Shown here in pieces: positions 8,641 to 16,841 of a stretch of DNA of 64,000 nucleotides. The notes beneath the pieces were generated by a model. That model was given only the letters and a program-made list of their open reading frames with translations, was not told the DNA's origin and searched no databases. Within the stretch, counting starts at the first letter, position 1. Each line of letters opens with the position of its first letter. Source of the DNA: Caproicibacter fermentans (GTDB lineage: Bacteria; Bacillota; Clostridia; Oscillospirales; Acutalibacteraceae); the NCBI RefSeq assembly GCF_009746625.1, contig NZ_VWXL01000046.1, positions 1-64,000 on the forward strand. The letters are read 5' to 3'. The position numbers were made by a program, and so were the translations under genes.

Positions 8641-9753
8641 ATGCGTCGGTACTTGCAACAAGCCGGAATCGGCAAGAGACTCTGGTTTCTGATTCTTTTC
8701 CCAGCGTCGCTGCTTCTTACCATTTGTGCCGACTTGAAGTCTTCGTTTGCGGAATGGTATGCGACCGGGTTCTATTCCGCTCTTTCCCGAACCGTGAACC
8801 GTATGACCGGACTCGTTCCTTTTTCCATTGCGGAAGTTCTGGTCATCCTGTGTTTTCTGGGCCTTCCAACCGCCATTATTCTGTTTAGCGTCGGAATTGT
8901 CAGAAAAAAAGGAGGCCGCGCCCCCTTCGCGCTGAAATCGGCAATTAATCTGGCGGTTTTTGTCAGTATTGTCTGTTTTTTATTTACCTTAAACTGCGGA
9001 ATCAATTATTACCGCTACCCGTTTGCCGACACCTGCGGGCTAAAAGTGCAGCCCTCTTCCCAGGCCGAGCTGCAAAAGCTCTGCGCTTCGCTTGCTTCGG
9101 ACTTGAACCGTCTCCGCCCCGGCCTTGATACAGACGGGCATGGCGTTATGAAGCTCCATTCGGGGAGCATCGGCAAAACCGCAGTGCAGGCAAAGCTGGC
9201 CTACGATAAGATCGAACAGGACTATCCCCTGCTGCGCTCAGGCTACAGCGCTCCCAAGCTCGTTACTTTTTCCAGACTGATGTCCCGATGCGATATCACC
9301 GGTATCTTTTTTCCTTTTACTTTTGAAGCCAATGTCAACAACGACGTTCCGGAATACACGATTCCCGTCACCATGTGCCATGAACTTTCCCACCTGCGCG
9401 GGTATATGCGGGAAGATGAAGCAAACTTTATCGGCTATCTGGTCTGCCGGAAAAGCGGCGATCCCGATTTTGAGTATTCCGGCGATATGCTCGCCTTCAC
9501 TTACGCAAACAACGCGCTTTTTTCCGCCGATTCAGACGCCGCAGATCGTATTTACTCATCGCTTGATGACGGGGTCCGCCGCGACCTGTCTTTTAATTCG
9601 GCATACTGGAAACAGTTTGAAGGCCCGGTTGCGAAAGTCTCTAACAGCGTGAACAACCAGTACCTGAAAGCAAATCGTCAGGAGGACGGAGTCAAAAGCT
9701 ACGGCAGAATGGTTGATCTTTTGCTGGCGCTGCAGCGAGCGAATCAACATTAA
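8641..9753 (+). CDS. DUF3810-family membrane protein with metallopeptidase-like HELSH motif
   Basis: The 370-residue product has three predicted membrane segments in its first 120 residues (LWFLILFPASLLLTICA; EVLVILCFLGLPTAIILF; INLAVFVSIVCFLF). An extracytoplasmic domain follows with TMCHELSHLRGYMREDEANFIGYL, an HExxH-like motif (H-E-L-S-H) with a downstream E as in zinc metallopeptidases. This is the DUF3810 pattern. Activity is unproven. ATG at 8641 has GGAGGAG just upstream and lies after the promoter. It is followed by the separately promoted padR pair. Confidence 0.8.
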   Translation: MRRYLQQAGIGKRLWFLILFPASLLLTICADLKSSFAEWYATGFYSALSRTVNRMTGLVPFSIAEVLVILCFLGLPTAIILFSVGIVRKKGGRAPFALKSAINLAVFVSIVCFLFTLNCGINYYRYPFADTCGLKVQPSSQAELQKLCASLASDLNRLRPGLDTDGHGVMKLHSGSIGKTAVQAKLAYDKIEQDYPLLRSGYSAPKLVTFSRLMSRCDITGIFFPFTFEANVNNDVPEYTIPVTMCHELSHLRGYMREDEANFIGYLVCRKSGDPDFEYSGDMLAFTYANNALFSADSDAADRIYSSLDDGVRRDLSFNSAYWKQFEGPVAKVSNSVNNQYLKANRQEDGVKSYGRMVDLLLALQRANQH

Positions 9754-9767
9754 AATTTTCTTTCTCC

Positions 9768-9796
9768 TTGACAAAGAGATTTTTTAGTCTTATAGT
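9768..9796 (+). promoter_or_regulatory. SigA-type promoter of the padR-DUF2812 pair
   Basis: TTGACA (9768-9773), a 17-bp spacer and TATAGT (9791-9796). Confidence 0.75.
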
Positions 9797-9798
9797 AA

Positions 9799-9820
9799 GT
9801 TTAACGATATATCGGAAAAC
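9799..9820 (+). promoter_or_regulatory. Candidate PadR autoregulatory operator
   Basis: The perfect palindrome CGATATATCG (9805-9814) is flanked by GTTT (9799-9802) and AAAC (9817-9820), giving an interrupted 22-bp dyad. It sits directly downstream of the -10 box, over the expected transcription start, where a repressor would block initiation. PadR proteins commonly bind such dyads at their own promoter. Confidence 0.5.
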
Positions 9821-9840
9821 ATAATAAAGGAGCAAACGCC

Positions 9841-10173
9841 TTGCATGAATCCTACCAGACCGGAGCATTGACGGAAATTACTTTTTATATTCTGCTGAGC
9901 ACTTTTCAGCCTAACCATGGATATGGAATTATGCAGACGATTGAAACAGAGACGCAGGGTCGGCTTGTTCCGGGTGCGGGAACCCTGTACGGAGCGCTCC
10001 GCGTTTTGATAAAAAAGGGCTGGATCTCGCCCTGCGGTAAAACAGAAAACGGGCGCGGGCAGCTGTACCTGATTACAGAACAAGGAAAACAGGCGGTTGC
10101 GAAAGAGACGTCTCGAATCAACCGGCTGCTGCAAACGGCAAAAAAACTGACAGCAGGGAGGAATCTGCATTGA
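9841..10173 (+). CDS. PadR-family transcriptional regulator
   Basis: The 110-residue protein has the PadR winged-helix pattern: FYILLSTFQPNHGYGIMQTIE near residues 15-35, then GTLYGALRVLIKKGWI, and a wing with GRGQLYLITEQGKQAV. It starts with TTG, with AAAGGAG upstream. It overlaps the next gene by four bases. PadR genes paired with a DUF2812 membrane protein are a common Clostridia arrangement; the PadR likely represses its own operon through the dyad at 9799-9820. Confidence 0.9.
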   Translation: MHESYQTGALTEITFYILLSTFQPNHGYGIMQTIETETQGRLVPGAGTLYGALRVLIKKGWISPCGKTENGRGQLYLITEQGKQAVAKETSRINRLLQTAKKLTAGRNLH

Positions 10174-10784
10174 TTAACAAGTTCAGAATACGTTATCTGT
10201 TCGCTCCTCTTTCGGGACGGGAAAAATGGCTGAATCAAATGGCGGCTTCCGGTTACCGTCTGAAAGGCGTCTCAAAACTTCACCGCTATTCTTTCGAACC
10301 ATGCTCACCGAACGAATATGAATACCGGGTGGAATTCGCAGCCGACCGGTCCGCCGATGAACTAAGAAAGTACCGCGCATTTCTGTCGGAACTCGGAATC
10401 ACCGCTTATCCCGTCAGCGGCAGCCTTGGAAAATACTCATACGGAAATATTCGGCTGCGCTGGTTTGGCGGGGCGAGAATCTCGCTTGCCACATCTCCCG
10501 GGAACATCAATTCCGAATTTTTAATCCTGGAAAAGAAGAAGGACGGAAAACCGTTTCAGCTTCATTCCGACTTGAACAGCCTGATGGAATACATGAGAAA
10601 ATGCCGTGGGGCATGCCTGTCGCTTGCGATCTTTTTTGCGTTTTTTACCATTATGAATCTTTCAAAAGGGTTGTGGACAGAAGCGCTTCTATGCGCTTTG
10701 GCTTTTGTGATTCCCTTGATTTTTACAACTGTCTGGTCATGGAAAATTCATCTGGTTCAACGGGACCATAAAATACACGAATGA
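10170..10784 (+). CDS. DUF2812-domain membrane protein
   Basis: The 204-residue product carries a DUF2812 domain in its first 120 residues (REKWLNQMAASGYRLKGVSKLHRYSFEP; YEYRVEFAADR) followed by two hydrophobic segments (GACLSLAIFFAFFTIMNL and ALLCALAFVIPLIFTTVW). It starts at a TTG overlapping the padR stop, so the two are translationally coupled. Such proteins are thought to work with their PadR partner as envelope-linked sensors or effectors, but the function is unknown. Confidence 0.8.
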   Translation: MINKFRIRYLFAPLSGREKWLNQMAASGYRLKGVSKLHRYSFEPCSPNEYEYRVEFAADRSADELRKYRAFLSELGITAYPVSGSLGKYSYGNIRLRWFGGARISLATSPGNINSEFLILEKKKDGKPFQLHSDLNSLMEYMRKCRGACLSLAIFFAFFTIMNLSKGLWTEALLCALAFVIPLIFTTVWSWKIHLVQRDHKIHE

Positions 10785-10798
10785 TATAAAAATTGAAA

Positions 10799-10839
10799 AG
10801 CAGTCCCTGAAAAGCACGAGATGCTTTTCAGGGACTGCT
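10799..10839. terminator. Perfect 18-bp hairpin between converging genes
   Basis: Arms 10799-10816 and 10822-10839 pair without mismatch around the loop CGAGA. On the minus strand the stem is followed by a T-rich tract, so it best serves the bactofilin gene. It may also stop the padR operon. Confidence 0.8.
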
Positions 10840-10875
10840 CTGATTATAACCATCAGCTCTTCCGTTTTTGGTGCT

Positions 10876-11622
10876 TTACTGAGGATTTTCGGGGTTCTCG
10901 GGCTGCTGAACCGGCTGTGAAGGTTCTTCTCCGCCGACATCAATCGGGTCAATGCTGCCGTCGGAAATCTCAACCTTGCCCTTCATTTTCGCCCCGCTGC
11001 TGATCGTGATGGTTGTCGAAGTGATATCGCCGATAATGACGGAATTTCCCTGACAGCTGACGTTTCCCATTACATGGACGTTTCCCTTCAGCTTTCCGTC
11101 TATTGTCAGATTCCCGCACTTGATATCCCCGACAATGACGGAGTCACTGTCCACGTTAACATCTTCGGCCGCATTCAAACATCCCCGTACCGTGCAGGTG
11201 TATAAATCGATGCTGGCCCCCTGAACATTGCCAACCTGCTTTCCGTTGATTTTCACATTCCCCGAAGTCGCGATGCTGCCCGTCATGCTGCCAAGCATTT
11301 CAATGCTGCTGTCCGATTTTATGTCGCCGGTAATTGTCGTTCCCTGCGAGATCACCGTGACGTTTTTGGGAATTTCAGCAGTCGGATTTTCAAAATTTCC
11401 GGAGGGCTCCCCGTAACCGGAATCCGATTTTGAATGACCCTCATCATAAATCTCATCCTGTTTTGCCATGCCCGCACGGCTAAAATTCATGTTCTCCGCT
11501 TTTTCCCTGTTCATCGGGGCTGTTTCCTCCATCTCAAGGTCGGTGTCCTGATACGGCCCGTTCCAGATTTTTTTTACTATTTTGGCAAAGGTAGTCTCGC
11601 GGTTTTCGCTCGCGATATCCAT
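10876..11622 (-). CDS. Bactofilin (polymer-forming cytoskeletal protein)
   Basis: The 248-residue product has a disordered N-terminal third, then the bactofilin beta-helix (DUF583) at about residues 90-215, with repeated V-I-x-G-D/x-G elements such as TTITGDIKSDSSIEMLGSM, GDIKCGNLTIDGKLKGNV and GNSVIIGDITSTTI. A Pro/Gln/Asn-rich tail ends the protein. Bactofilins polymerise without nucleotide and shape cells or position wall enzymes and chromosomes. The ATG at 11622 is chosen because GGAGG lies eight bases upstream; a TTG at 11664 would place that site inside the frame. Confidence 0.9.
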   Translation of the reverse strand: MDIASENRETTFAKIVKKIWNGPYQDTDLEMEETAPMNREKAENMNFSRAGMAKQDEIYDEGHSKSDSGYGEPSGNFENPTAEIPKNVTVISQGTTITGDIKSDSSIEMLGSMTGSIATSGNVKINGKQVGNVQGASIDLYTCTVRGCLNAAEDVNVDSDSVIVGDIKCGNLTIDGKLKGNVHVMGNVSCQGNSVIIGDITSTTITISSGAKMKGKVEISDGSIDPIDVGGEEPSQPVQQPENPENPQ

Positions 11623-11767
11623 GTGCTTTTGCCTCCAATATAAAACTGGGCTTGCGGCTACCAAAACAGCAACTCACTGCCTGTGCGTATAATGATAATA
11701 CATAATCCGATAAATTTCCACTATTTTCTGGGTTTTCAGTAATTTTTTTTAATATTTAGGATGTTTT

Positions 11768-12015
11768 TTGAAGTTTTTGAATTTTAAGGAACAGTTACAT
11801 GCGGGCAAAGCCCTGTTTTACTGGCAGCGCCTCAAGGCGCTCGGAGTTTTCTTACGCTTGCAACGGTACTTCTCACCCCCTGCCCCCTCCCATTTCATGG
11901 AAGCCGCCTGCTTTCGCTTCGAAATTAGAATGGGAGGAGTTTGGGGTAGGTTCGATGACATTTTCTGCTCAACGCTAAAGCTCTTCTGAACCCCCCGGCT
12001 ATGCCGGGGGGGCAA
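11768..12015. other. Structured intergenic region with nested inverted repeats
   Basis: The 11623-12065 gap holds no convincing gene. It does hold a palindrome GCGCCTCAAGGCGC (about 11827-11840), an imperfect long inverted repeat whose core is CCTCCCATT / AATGGGAGG (about 11885-11938), and a GC hairpin CCCCCCGGC-TAT-GCCGGGGGG (about 11993-12013). It could be a small RNA, a decayed miniature transposon or a REP-like element. None of the conserved motifs of tmRNA, RNase P RNA or SRP RNA was found. Confidence 0.35.
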
Positions 12016-12027
12016 AGGGCACAAAAA

Positions 12028-12058
12028 AACGGAGCCGGCTAACTTCGCCGGCTCCGTT
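12028..12058. terminator. Terminator of htpG
   Basis: The 12-bp stem AACGGAGCCGGC (12028-12039) with GCCGGCTCCGTT (12047-12058) is flanked by A-runs on the left (12023-12029) and T's on the right. It is placed eight bases after the htpG stop. Confidence 0.85.
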
Positions 12059-12065
12059 TTTGCAG

Positions 12066-13958
12066 TTATTCCGTCATCAAGCTGCAAATCTGATTGGAGA
12101 ATGCAACCGGATCGTCAATCGGCGCCCCTTCGATCAGCAGCGCCTGTGTATAGAGCAGAGACGCATAGGTCTTGAGTTTCTCCCTGTCAGAGTCATACAG
12201 CTTTGTGAGCTTTTCGAACACGGGATGGTTTGCGTTGATCTCCAGCACGCGTTGTGCCTTCACCTTGTCCTGCTCCGCGTTGGGAAGTGAATTCAGAACC
12301 TTTTCCATTTCCATTGAGATTGCTCCGCTTGTGGTCAGGCAGACAGGATGGGTTTTCAGCTTGTTGGAGAGAACAACGGCCTTTACTTTGCCATTGAGCG
12401 CATCCTTCAAAAACGCAAGCATGTCCTTATTCTCTTCTACCTTTTTGGCTGCCTCCTGTTTTTCCTCCTCAGTCTCCAGATCCAGATCGTCCGCGGAAAC
12501 GGATTTGAACTCCTTATCCTGGTACTTTTCAAGCACGCGCACGGCAAATTCGTCGATCGGGTCGGTAAGATACAAAATTTCATATCCGTGGTCCTTCACA
12601 GCCTCGGTCTGCGGAAGCAGCTCAACCTTCTGCACGGTTTCGCCGCAGGCGTAATAAATATATTTCTGGTCTTCCTTCATTCGGGCGACATATTCGGCCA
12701 GGGTGGAATATTTTTCACCGGCCGAGGTGTGGAACAGCAAAAGATCCTTTAAAGCATCCTTGTGGGCCCCAAAGTCCTGGTAGACTCCGTATTTGAGCTG
12801 AAGTCCAAAGTTCCGGAAGAATTTTTCGTAGTCTTCACGTTCGTTTTTCAGCATGGATTCCAGCTCCGACTGGATTTTCTTTTCCACTCGGCCCGCGATA
12901 ACCGTCAGCCTGCGGTCATGCTGAAGCATTTCGCGGGAGATGTTCAGGGAAAGGTCCTGGGAATCGACCAAGCCGCGGACAAAACTGAAATAATCCGGAA
13001 GCAGATCGGCGCATTTGTCCATAATCAAAACGCCGTTGGAATAAAGCTGAAGGCCCTTCTCGTACTCCTTCGTGTAAAAATCATACGGGGCTCTGGCCGG
13101 AAGGTACATCAGCGCGTGAAAAGTTGCAACGCCCTCTGTGTACATATGAATGACTCTGGCGGGGTCCTCGTAATCCATAAATTTGTCCTTGTAAAACTGA
13201 TGATACTGTTCCTTTGTAATCTCATTCTTATTTTTCCGCCAGAGAGGAACCATGCTGTTCAGCGTTTCTTCTTCGGTATAGCTTTCATATTCATCCTTGC
13301 TGCCCTCTTTCAGGCGGCTTTTCTCCACGTTCATCCGAATGGGATAACGGATGTAGTCGGAATATTTTTTGATGAGGCTTCGAAGGGTGTATGCATCCAG
13401 ATATTCACCGTACTTCTCGTCTTCGGTATCGGGCTTCAAATCGATGATAATATCTGTTCCGCAGGTTTCTCTTTTTTCGCAGGGCTCGACGGTATACCCC
13501 TCCGCGCCGTGCGACTCCCAGCGGAAGGTCTCATCGCCGCCAAACGCCCGGCTGACGGCGGCGACATGATCGCTGACCATAAACGCGGAATAGAATCCCA
13601 CCCCGAACTGACCGATAATCTCGATATCCGGCTTCTTTTCAAATTCGTTTTTAAAATCGAGAGAACCGCTCTTGGCGATAGTGCCGAGGTTGGTCTCCAG
13701 CTCCTCCCTCGTCATGCCGCAGCCGTTGTCCGAAATCGTAAGCTTCCGGTTTTCCTTGTCCGGCACAATCCGAATGGCAAAATCGTCGCGGTTCAGCCCG
13801 GTATTTTCCTCTGAAAGCGTCTTATAATAAAGTTTATCGATGGCGTCGCTCGCGTTGGAGATTAGTTCCCTCAGAAAAATCTCCTTGTGAGTGTAAATCG
13901 AGTGAATCATCAGATCCAAAAGGTGTTTTGATTCCGCCTGAAACGGCTTTATCGGCAT
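12066..13958 (-). CDS. htpG: Molecular chaperone HtpG (Hsp90)
   Basis: The Hsp90 signature [18 protein letters not shown] lies near the N-terminus, with the ATP-site motifs DNGCGMT and [13 protein letters not shown]. The product is about 630 residues, normal for bacterial HtpG. The start is taken as the ATG at 13958 ([10 protein letters not shown]), because the longer frame beginning at 13994 would start inside the CIRCE operator. The ATG follows AGGACGG. The upstream CIRCE and promoter indicate heat-shock control by HrcA, which is not usual for htpG in Bacillus subtilis but is seen in other Firmicutes. Confidence 0.96.
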   Translation of the reverse strand: MPIKPFQAESKHLLDLMIHSIYTHKEIFLRELISNASDAIDKLYYKTLSEENTGLNRDDFAIRIVPDKENRKLTISDNGCGMTREELETNLGTIAKSGSLDFKNEFEKKPDIEIIGQFGVGFYSAFMVSDHVAAVSRAFGGDETFRWESHGAEGYTVEPCEKRETCGTDIIIDLKPDTEDEKYGEYLDAYTLRSLIKKYSDYIRYPIRMNVEKSRLKEGSKDEYESYTEEETLNSMVPLWRKNKNEITKEQYHQFYKDKFMDYEDPARVIHMYTEGVATFHALMYLPARAPYDFYTKEYEKGLQLYSNGVLIMDKCADLLPDYFSFVRGLVDSQDLSLNISREMLQHDRRLTVIAGRVEKKIQSELESMLKNEREDYEKFFRNFGLQLKYGVYQDFGAHKDALKDLLLFHTSAGEKYSTLAEYVARMKEDQKYIYYACGETVQKVELLPQTEAVKDHGYEILYLTDPIDEFAVRVLEKYQDKEFKSVSADDLDLETEEEKQEAAKKVEENKDMLAFLKDALNGKVKAVVLSNKLKTHPVCLTTSGAISMEMEKVLNSLPNAEQDKVKAQRVLEINANHPVFEKLTKLYDSDREKLKTYASLLYTQALLIEGAPIDDPVAFSNQICSLMTE

Positions 13959-13987
13959 AAAAAATCCCGTCCTTTGCAAAAAAAGAA

Positions 13988-14014
13988 TTAGCACTCAAAA
14001 TGTCCAAGTGCTAA
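13988..14014 (-). promoter_or_regulatory. CIRCE element (HrcA operator) of htpG
   Basis: On the minus strand it reads TTAGCACTT-N9-GAGTGCTAA, one mismatch from the CIRCE consensus TTAGCACTC-N9-GAGTGCTAA. It lies just downstream of the -10 box and about 30 bases before the htpG start. Confidence 0.92.
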
Positions 14015-14019
14015 TTCTT

Positions 14020-14048
14020 ATTTTATTCTATCGGACGGAAAATTTCAA
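14020..14048 (-). promoter_or_regulatory. SigA-type promoter of htpG
   Basis: On the minus strand TTGAAA (14043-14048) and TAAAAT (14020-14025) are 17 bp apart. The CIRCE dyad begins about six bases downstream, the usual geometry for HrcA repression. Confidence 0.65.
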
Positions 14049-14072
14049 TAGGACAATTGTTAAATTTTTGTA

Positions 14073-15251
14073 TCATAATCGAGTCGGAACATAATCGTGG
14101 TCCACCGTGATGACCGGATAGCAATTTCCCGGAACTCCGCGCACCCTTTCCGTTATTTGCCTCACGAGTTCTTCATCCGACAAGGGAAACCCGAAGGAAA
14201 CGCAAATGTCAAACACAAGATTGGCATGGGTCGGACCCCAGACGACGCGAAAATCGTGCATTCCGATCTCGGGAGAAATCTCGGCAATCAGCTGAGTAAT
14301 CTGCCGTTTCAGTTCATTGGTCCGCGGATCATTCGTTGTAACCGGGTCCATGTGAATAACGAGATGAATCCCCTTTTTTTCCAGAAAGTCGCGCTCAATA
14401 TTGTCTATGATGTCATGACTGAGCAGAATGTCCCGTTCGGCGGGCACTTCGCAGTGTACGGTTGCAAAGCAGCGCCCCGGACCGTAGCTGTGAACATTCA
14501 GATCGTGAATGCCGAGAATCCCGTCATAAGCGCTGATCGTGCGGTAAATATCATCCACGAATTCCCGGGTCGGCGCCTCGCCAAGCAGAGGATTCCCCGT
14601 TTCACGGACCAGCTGAAAGCCGGTAAACATGATCATGACGGCGACGACCAGACCCATATATCCGTCCAGGTTAAAACCGGTCAGCCGTGTGAGCACCGCC
14701 CCCACCAGAACGGCCGAGGTAGCCAGAACGTCGTTCATGCTGTCCGCCGCGGTCGCGGAAATCGTCGAGGAGGAAATCGTCTTTCCTACTCTGCGGTAAA
14801 AAGCGCCCTGCCACGCTTTCAGCAGAATGGAACAAACCAGCACCGCCACGACGATCAGGCTGAATTCGCTTTGCTCGGGACGGATTATCTTATTTATGGA
14901 AGTCTGGGCAAACTGGAACCCGGTTACAAACACAACCAGAGATACCATCAGCCCGCTGATATATTCGATTCTGGCATGCCCGTAAGGATGGTCGGAATCG
15001 GCAGGCTTCGCGGCCATCTTAAACCCGACCAGAGTAACGATCGACGATACGGAATCGGTCAGGTTGTTCACCGCGTCCGCCGTCACGGAGATGCTGTGAA
15101 ACAGCAGTCCGACGGTTATTTTCCCGGCAAACAGAAACAGATTTGTCACAATGCCGACCAGGCCGGAAAATTTACCATAGCGTTCCCGTACCTGCGGATC
15201 ATCGATATTCTGGTAATCCCTGACGAACAGCCGAATTAAAAGGCGTGTCAT
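14073..15251 (-). CDS. Cation diffusion facilitator (CDF) family transporter
   Basis: The 392-residue membrane protein has six predicted transmembrane helices in its first 230 residues and a cytoplasmic CDF dimerisation domain after that. Metal-site motifs are visible: ADAVNNLTDS in helix 2, HPYGHARIEYISG before helix 3 and ADSMNDVLAT in helix 5. The HD/DD-type sites fit export of Zn2+, Mn2+ or Fe2+; the metal cannot be fixed from sequence. It begins two bases after the fumarase-beta-like gene (GGGGG overlaps that stop codon), so it is in the corA operon and may balance divalent-cation traffic with CorA. Confidence 0.93.
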   Translation of the reverse strand: MTRLLIRLFVRDYQNIDDPQVRERYGKFSGLVGIVTNLFLFAGKITVGLLFHSISVTADAVNNLTDSVSSIVTLVGFKMAAKPADSDHPYGHARIEYISGLMVSLVVFVTGFQFAQTSINKIIRPEQSEFSLIVVAVLVCSILLKAWQGAFYRRVGKTISSSTISATAADSMNDVLATSAVLVGAVLTRLTGFNLDGYMGLVVAVMIMFTGFQLVRETGNPLLGEAPTREFVDDIYRTISAYDGILGIHDLNVHSYGPGRCFATVHCEVPAERDILLSHDIIDNIERDFLEKKGIHLVIHMDPVTTNDPRTNELKRQITQLIAEISPEIGMHDFRVVWGPTHANLVFDICVSFGFPLSDEELVRQITERVRGVPGNCYPVITVDHDYVPTRL

Positions 15252-15253
15252 TT

Positions 15254-15784
15254 TTAACCCCCGAACAGACTGCCGCCATAACAGTCAATGGCTGTCAAAA
15301 GCGGAAAATCCTCAAATTCCAAACGCTTGACCGATTCGCAGCCGAGATCCTCAAACGCGATCACTTCCAGCGAACGGACGCATTGCGCGGCCAGAGCGCC
15401 GGCTCCGCCGATTGCGCAGAGATACACCGCTTTGTTGCGCCGGATCGCGTCCACAACCGCCTGCGACCGGTTCCCCTTGCCGATCATGCATTTCAGGCCC
15501 AAGTCCAGAAGGCGGGGCGCAAACACATCCATACGAGACGAAGTCGTAGGCCCGCAGGAGCCGATGGGCAAGCCGGGCGGCGTTGGAGTCGGCCCGGCGT
15601 AATAAACCGAAGCGCCGCAGAGCTCGAACGGCAATGGCTCCCCTTTGTCCAGCAATGCAAAAATTCTTTTGTGCGCGGCGTCGCGCGCGGTGTACACCGT
15701 TCCGCTGAGCAGCACACGGTCACCGGCATGCAGTGCGGCGGCGGCCTCAGACATCTCCTCGGTATGAATTCGAATGGAATCCAC
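15254..15784 (-). CDS. Fe-S fumarate hydratase/tartrate dehydratase beta subunit-like protein, without an adjacent alpha subunit
   Basis: The 176-residue product matches the C-terminal (beta) domain of class I Fe-S hydro-lyases: LLSGTVYTARDAAHKRI, PIGSCGPTTSSRMD, MIGKGNRSQAVVDAI and LYLCAIGGAGALAA-like segments. In fumarase, tartrate dehydratase and related two-subunit enzymes the beta subunit binds substrate and the alpha subunit carries the 4Fe-4S cluster. Here the alpha subunit gene is absent next to it: CorA lies upstream and a CDF transporter downstream. It starts with GTG, with GGGGG eight bases upstream, and that site is buried in a hairpin (15795-15816). Confidence 0.85.
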   Translation of the reverse strand: MDSIRIHTEEMSEAAAALHAGDRVLLSGTVYTARDAAHKRIFALLDKGEPLPFELCGASVYYAGPTPTPPGLPIGSCGPTTSSRMDVFAPRLLDLGLKCMIGKGNRSQAVVDAIRRNKAVYLCAIGGAGALAAQCVRSLEVIAFEDLGCESVKRLEFEDFPLLTAIDCYGGSLFGG

Positions 15785-15794
15785 GTCATGATCC

Positions 15795-15816
15795 CCCTTT
15801 TTCTATGTAAAAAGGG
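15795..15816 (-). promoter_or_regulatory. Hairpin over the ribosome binding site of the fumarase-beta-like gene
   Basis: In the mRNA CCCTTTTT and AAAAAGGG (15795-15802 and 15809-15816, loop of six) pair perfectly. The 3' arm contains most of the AAGGGGG ribosome binding site, so the hairpin would reduce initiation unless upstream translation or a factor opens it. No T-run follows, so it is not a standard terminator. Confidence 0.45.
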
Positions 15817-15859
15817 AACCGCGCGGCAGTCCCCTCTTTGTACCGGATATGATTTTCCA

Positions 15860-16783
15860 TTACAGCATTTTCTTTCTATGAAGAATCCAGTATGCGATCG
15901 CAATACAGAGGAACGATAAGGCGGCCGGAAACCAAAAGCTGGGGAACGGTATCCCCGTGACGTTCATCCCATAAGCGCCGGTAATCACCGCCGGCACCGA
16001 AAACAGCAGCGTAATGGATGCCAGCGCCTTCATTACGATATTCAGATTGTTGGAAATAACGGACGCAAAGGCGTCCATGGTTCCGGACAATATGTTCAGG
16101 TGTATGTTGGACATTTCAATGGCCTGTTTCACTTCAATCAAAACATCTTCCAAAAGGTCCTGGTCTTCGTCGTACAGCTTGATCACCCTGCCCCGCATGA
16201 TTTTTTCCAGAGTGATTTCATTCCCTTTTAGGGAAGAGGAAAAATAAACAAGGGATTTTTCAATATCCAGCAGCTGCAGGAGTTCCGAGTTTTTCATCGA
16301 CTCCCTCAGTTCCGATTCCACGGTATTGCTGATTTTATCGATCTGTTTCAGGTACTGCAGATAGCGGCTGGCCACGCGAAGCATGATATGCAGCAAAAAA
16401 CGGGTTTTCAGATTGGTACGCACGCCCTTGACCAATCCCCGTGCGAATTCGTCGACAACCGTATTATCGCGGATGGAGATCGTGATCACATTTTTTTCCG
16501 CCAGGATCAGCCCCATCGGCATTGTGGAATAGGCCAGGCTCTTCCCATTCTGTTCCACAACCGGAATATCGATCACAACCAGTGTGTTATCATCCTCATT
16601 GTCGATATGGGAGGATTCCTCTTCATCCATTGCGGCACGAATAAAATCCGGCTCAATCGCAAAATCCGCAATCAGGCTTTCTATCTCGCGGTCGTCCGGA
16701 GCAACACAGTTGATCCAGCAGCCGGGCTCGCACGCCTCGATCTGCGTCATGCGTCCATCCACCGTTTTGAAGTAGGACAGCAT
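15860..16783 (-). CDS. corA: CorA-family divalent cation transporter
   Basis: The roughly 307-residue product has a large cytoplasmic N-terminal domain and two C-terminal membrane helices, the first ending with YGMNVTGIPFPSFW, the CorA selectivity motif GMN. Short basic ends (HRKKML) are typical. It should import Mg2+ (or Co2+/Ni2+) down the membrane potential. The ATG at 16783 has AAAGGAG ten bases upstream, whereas the ATG at 16792 abuts that site. A leader ORF (16653-16841) overlaps the ribosome binding site and start in another frame. It leads an operon with the fumarase-beta-like and CDF genes, from a promoter at 16887-16914. Confidence 0.93.
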   Translation of the reverse strand: MLSYFKTVDGRMTQIEACEPGCWINCVAPDDREIESLIADFAIEPDFIRAAMDEEESSHIDNEDDNTLVVIDIPVVEQNGKSLAYSTMPMGLILAEKNVITISIRDNTVVDEFARGLVKGVRTNLKTRFLLHIMLRVASRYLQYLKQIDKISNTVESELRESMKNSELLQLLDIEKSLVYFSSSLKGNEITLEKIMRGRVIKLYDEDQDLLEDVLIEVKQAIEMSNIHLNILSGTMDAFASVISNNLNIVMKALASITLLFSVPAVITGAYGMNVTGIPFPSFWFPAALSFLCIAIAYWILHRKKML

Positions 16784-16841
16784 TGTGCTCATCTCCTTTA
16801 TGAAATTTTCTTCGCGGTTTCCCCAAAGGGTCGGGATTCAC
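16653..16841 (-). CDS. MgtL-like leader ORF overlapping corA
   Basis: A GTG at 16841 follows a very strong ribosome binding site (AAAGGGGGTGG, 16846-16856). The peptide begins MNPDPLGKPRRKFHK, matching the pattern of the Salmonella/E. coli MgtL leader ([17 protein letters not shown], from memory): M-x-P-D-P-x-x-x-P-R-R-(R/K). The frame continues to 62 codons, reads through the corA ribosome binding site (codons 14-17) and overlaps corA by 131 bases in another frame. Acidic/proline starts such as EPDP make ribosomes abort at low Mg2+. A ribosome completing the leader would cover the corA start, while abortion would free it. Mechanism is inference; the sequence layout is direct. Confidence 0.6.
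   Translation of the reverse strand: MNPDPLGKPRRKFHKGDEHNAVLLQNGGWTHDADRGVRARLLDQLCCSGRPRDRKPDCGFCD

Noticed and set aside
12762-13814. 350-codon plus-strand ORF antisense to htpG
   Set aside because: It mirrors the htpG reading frame, has no ribosome binding site and no family pattern; a shadow of a G+C-rich gene.
14097-15239. 380-codon plus-strand ORF antisense to the CDF transporter
   Set aside because: Opposite-strand shadow of a clearly real membrane protein gene.
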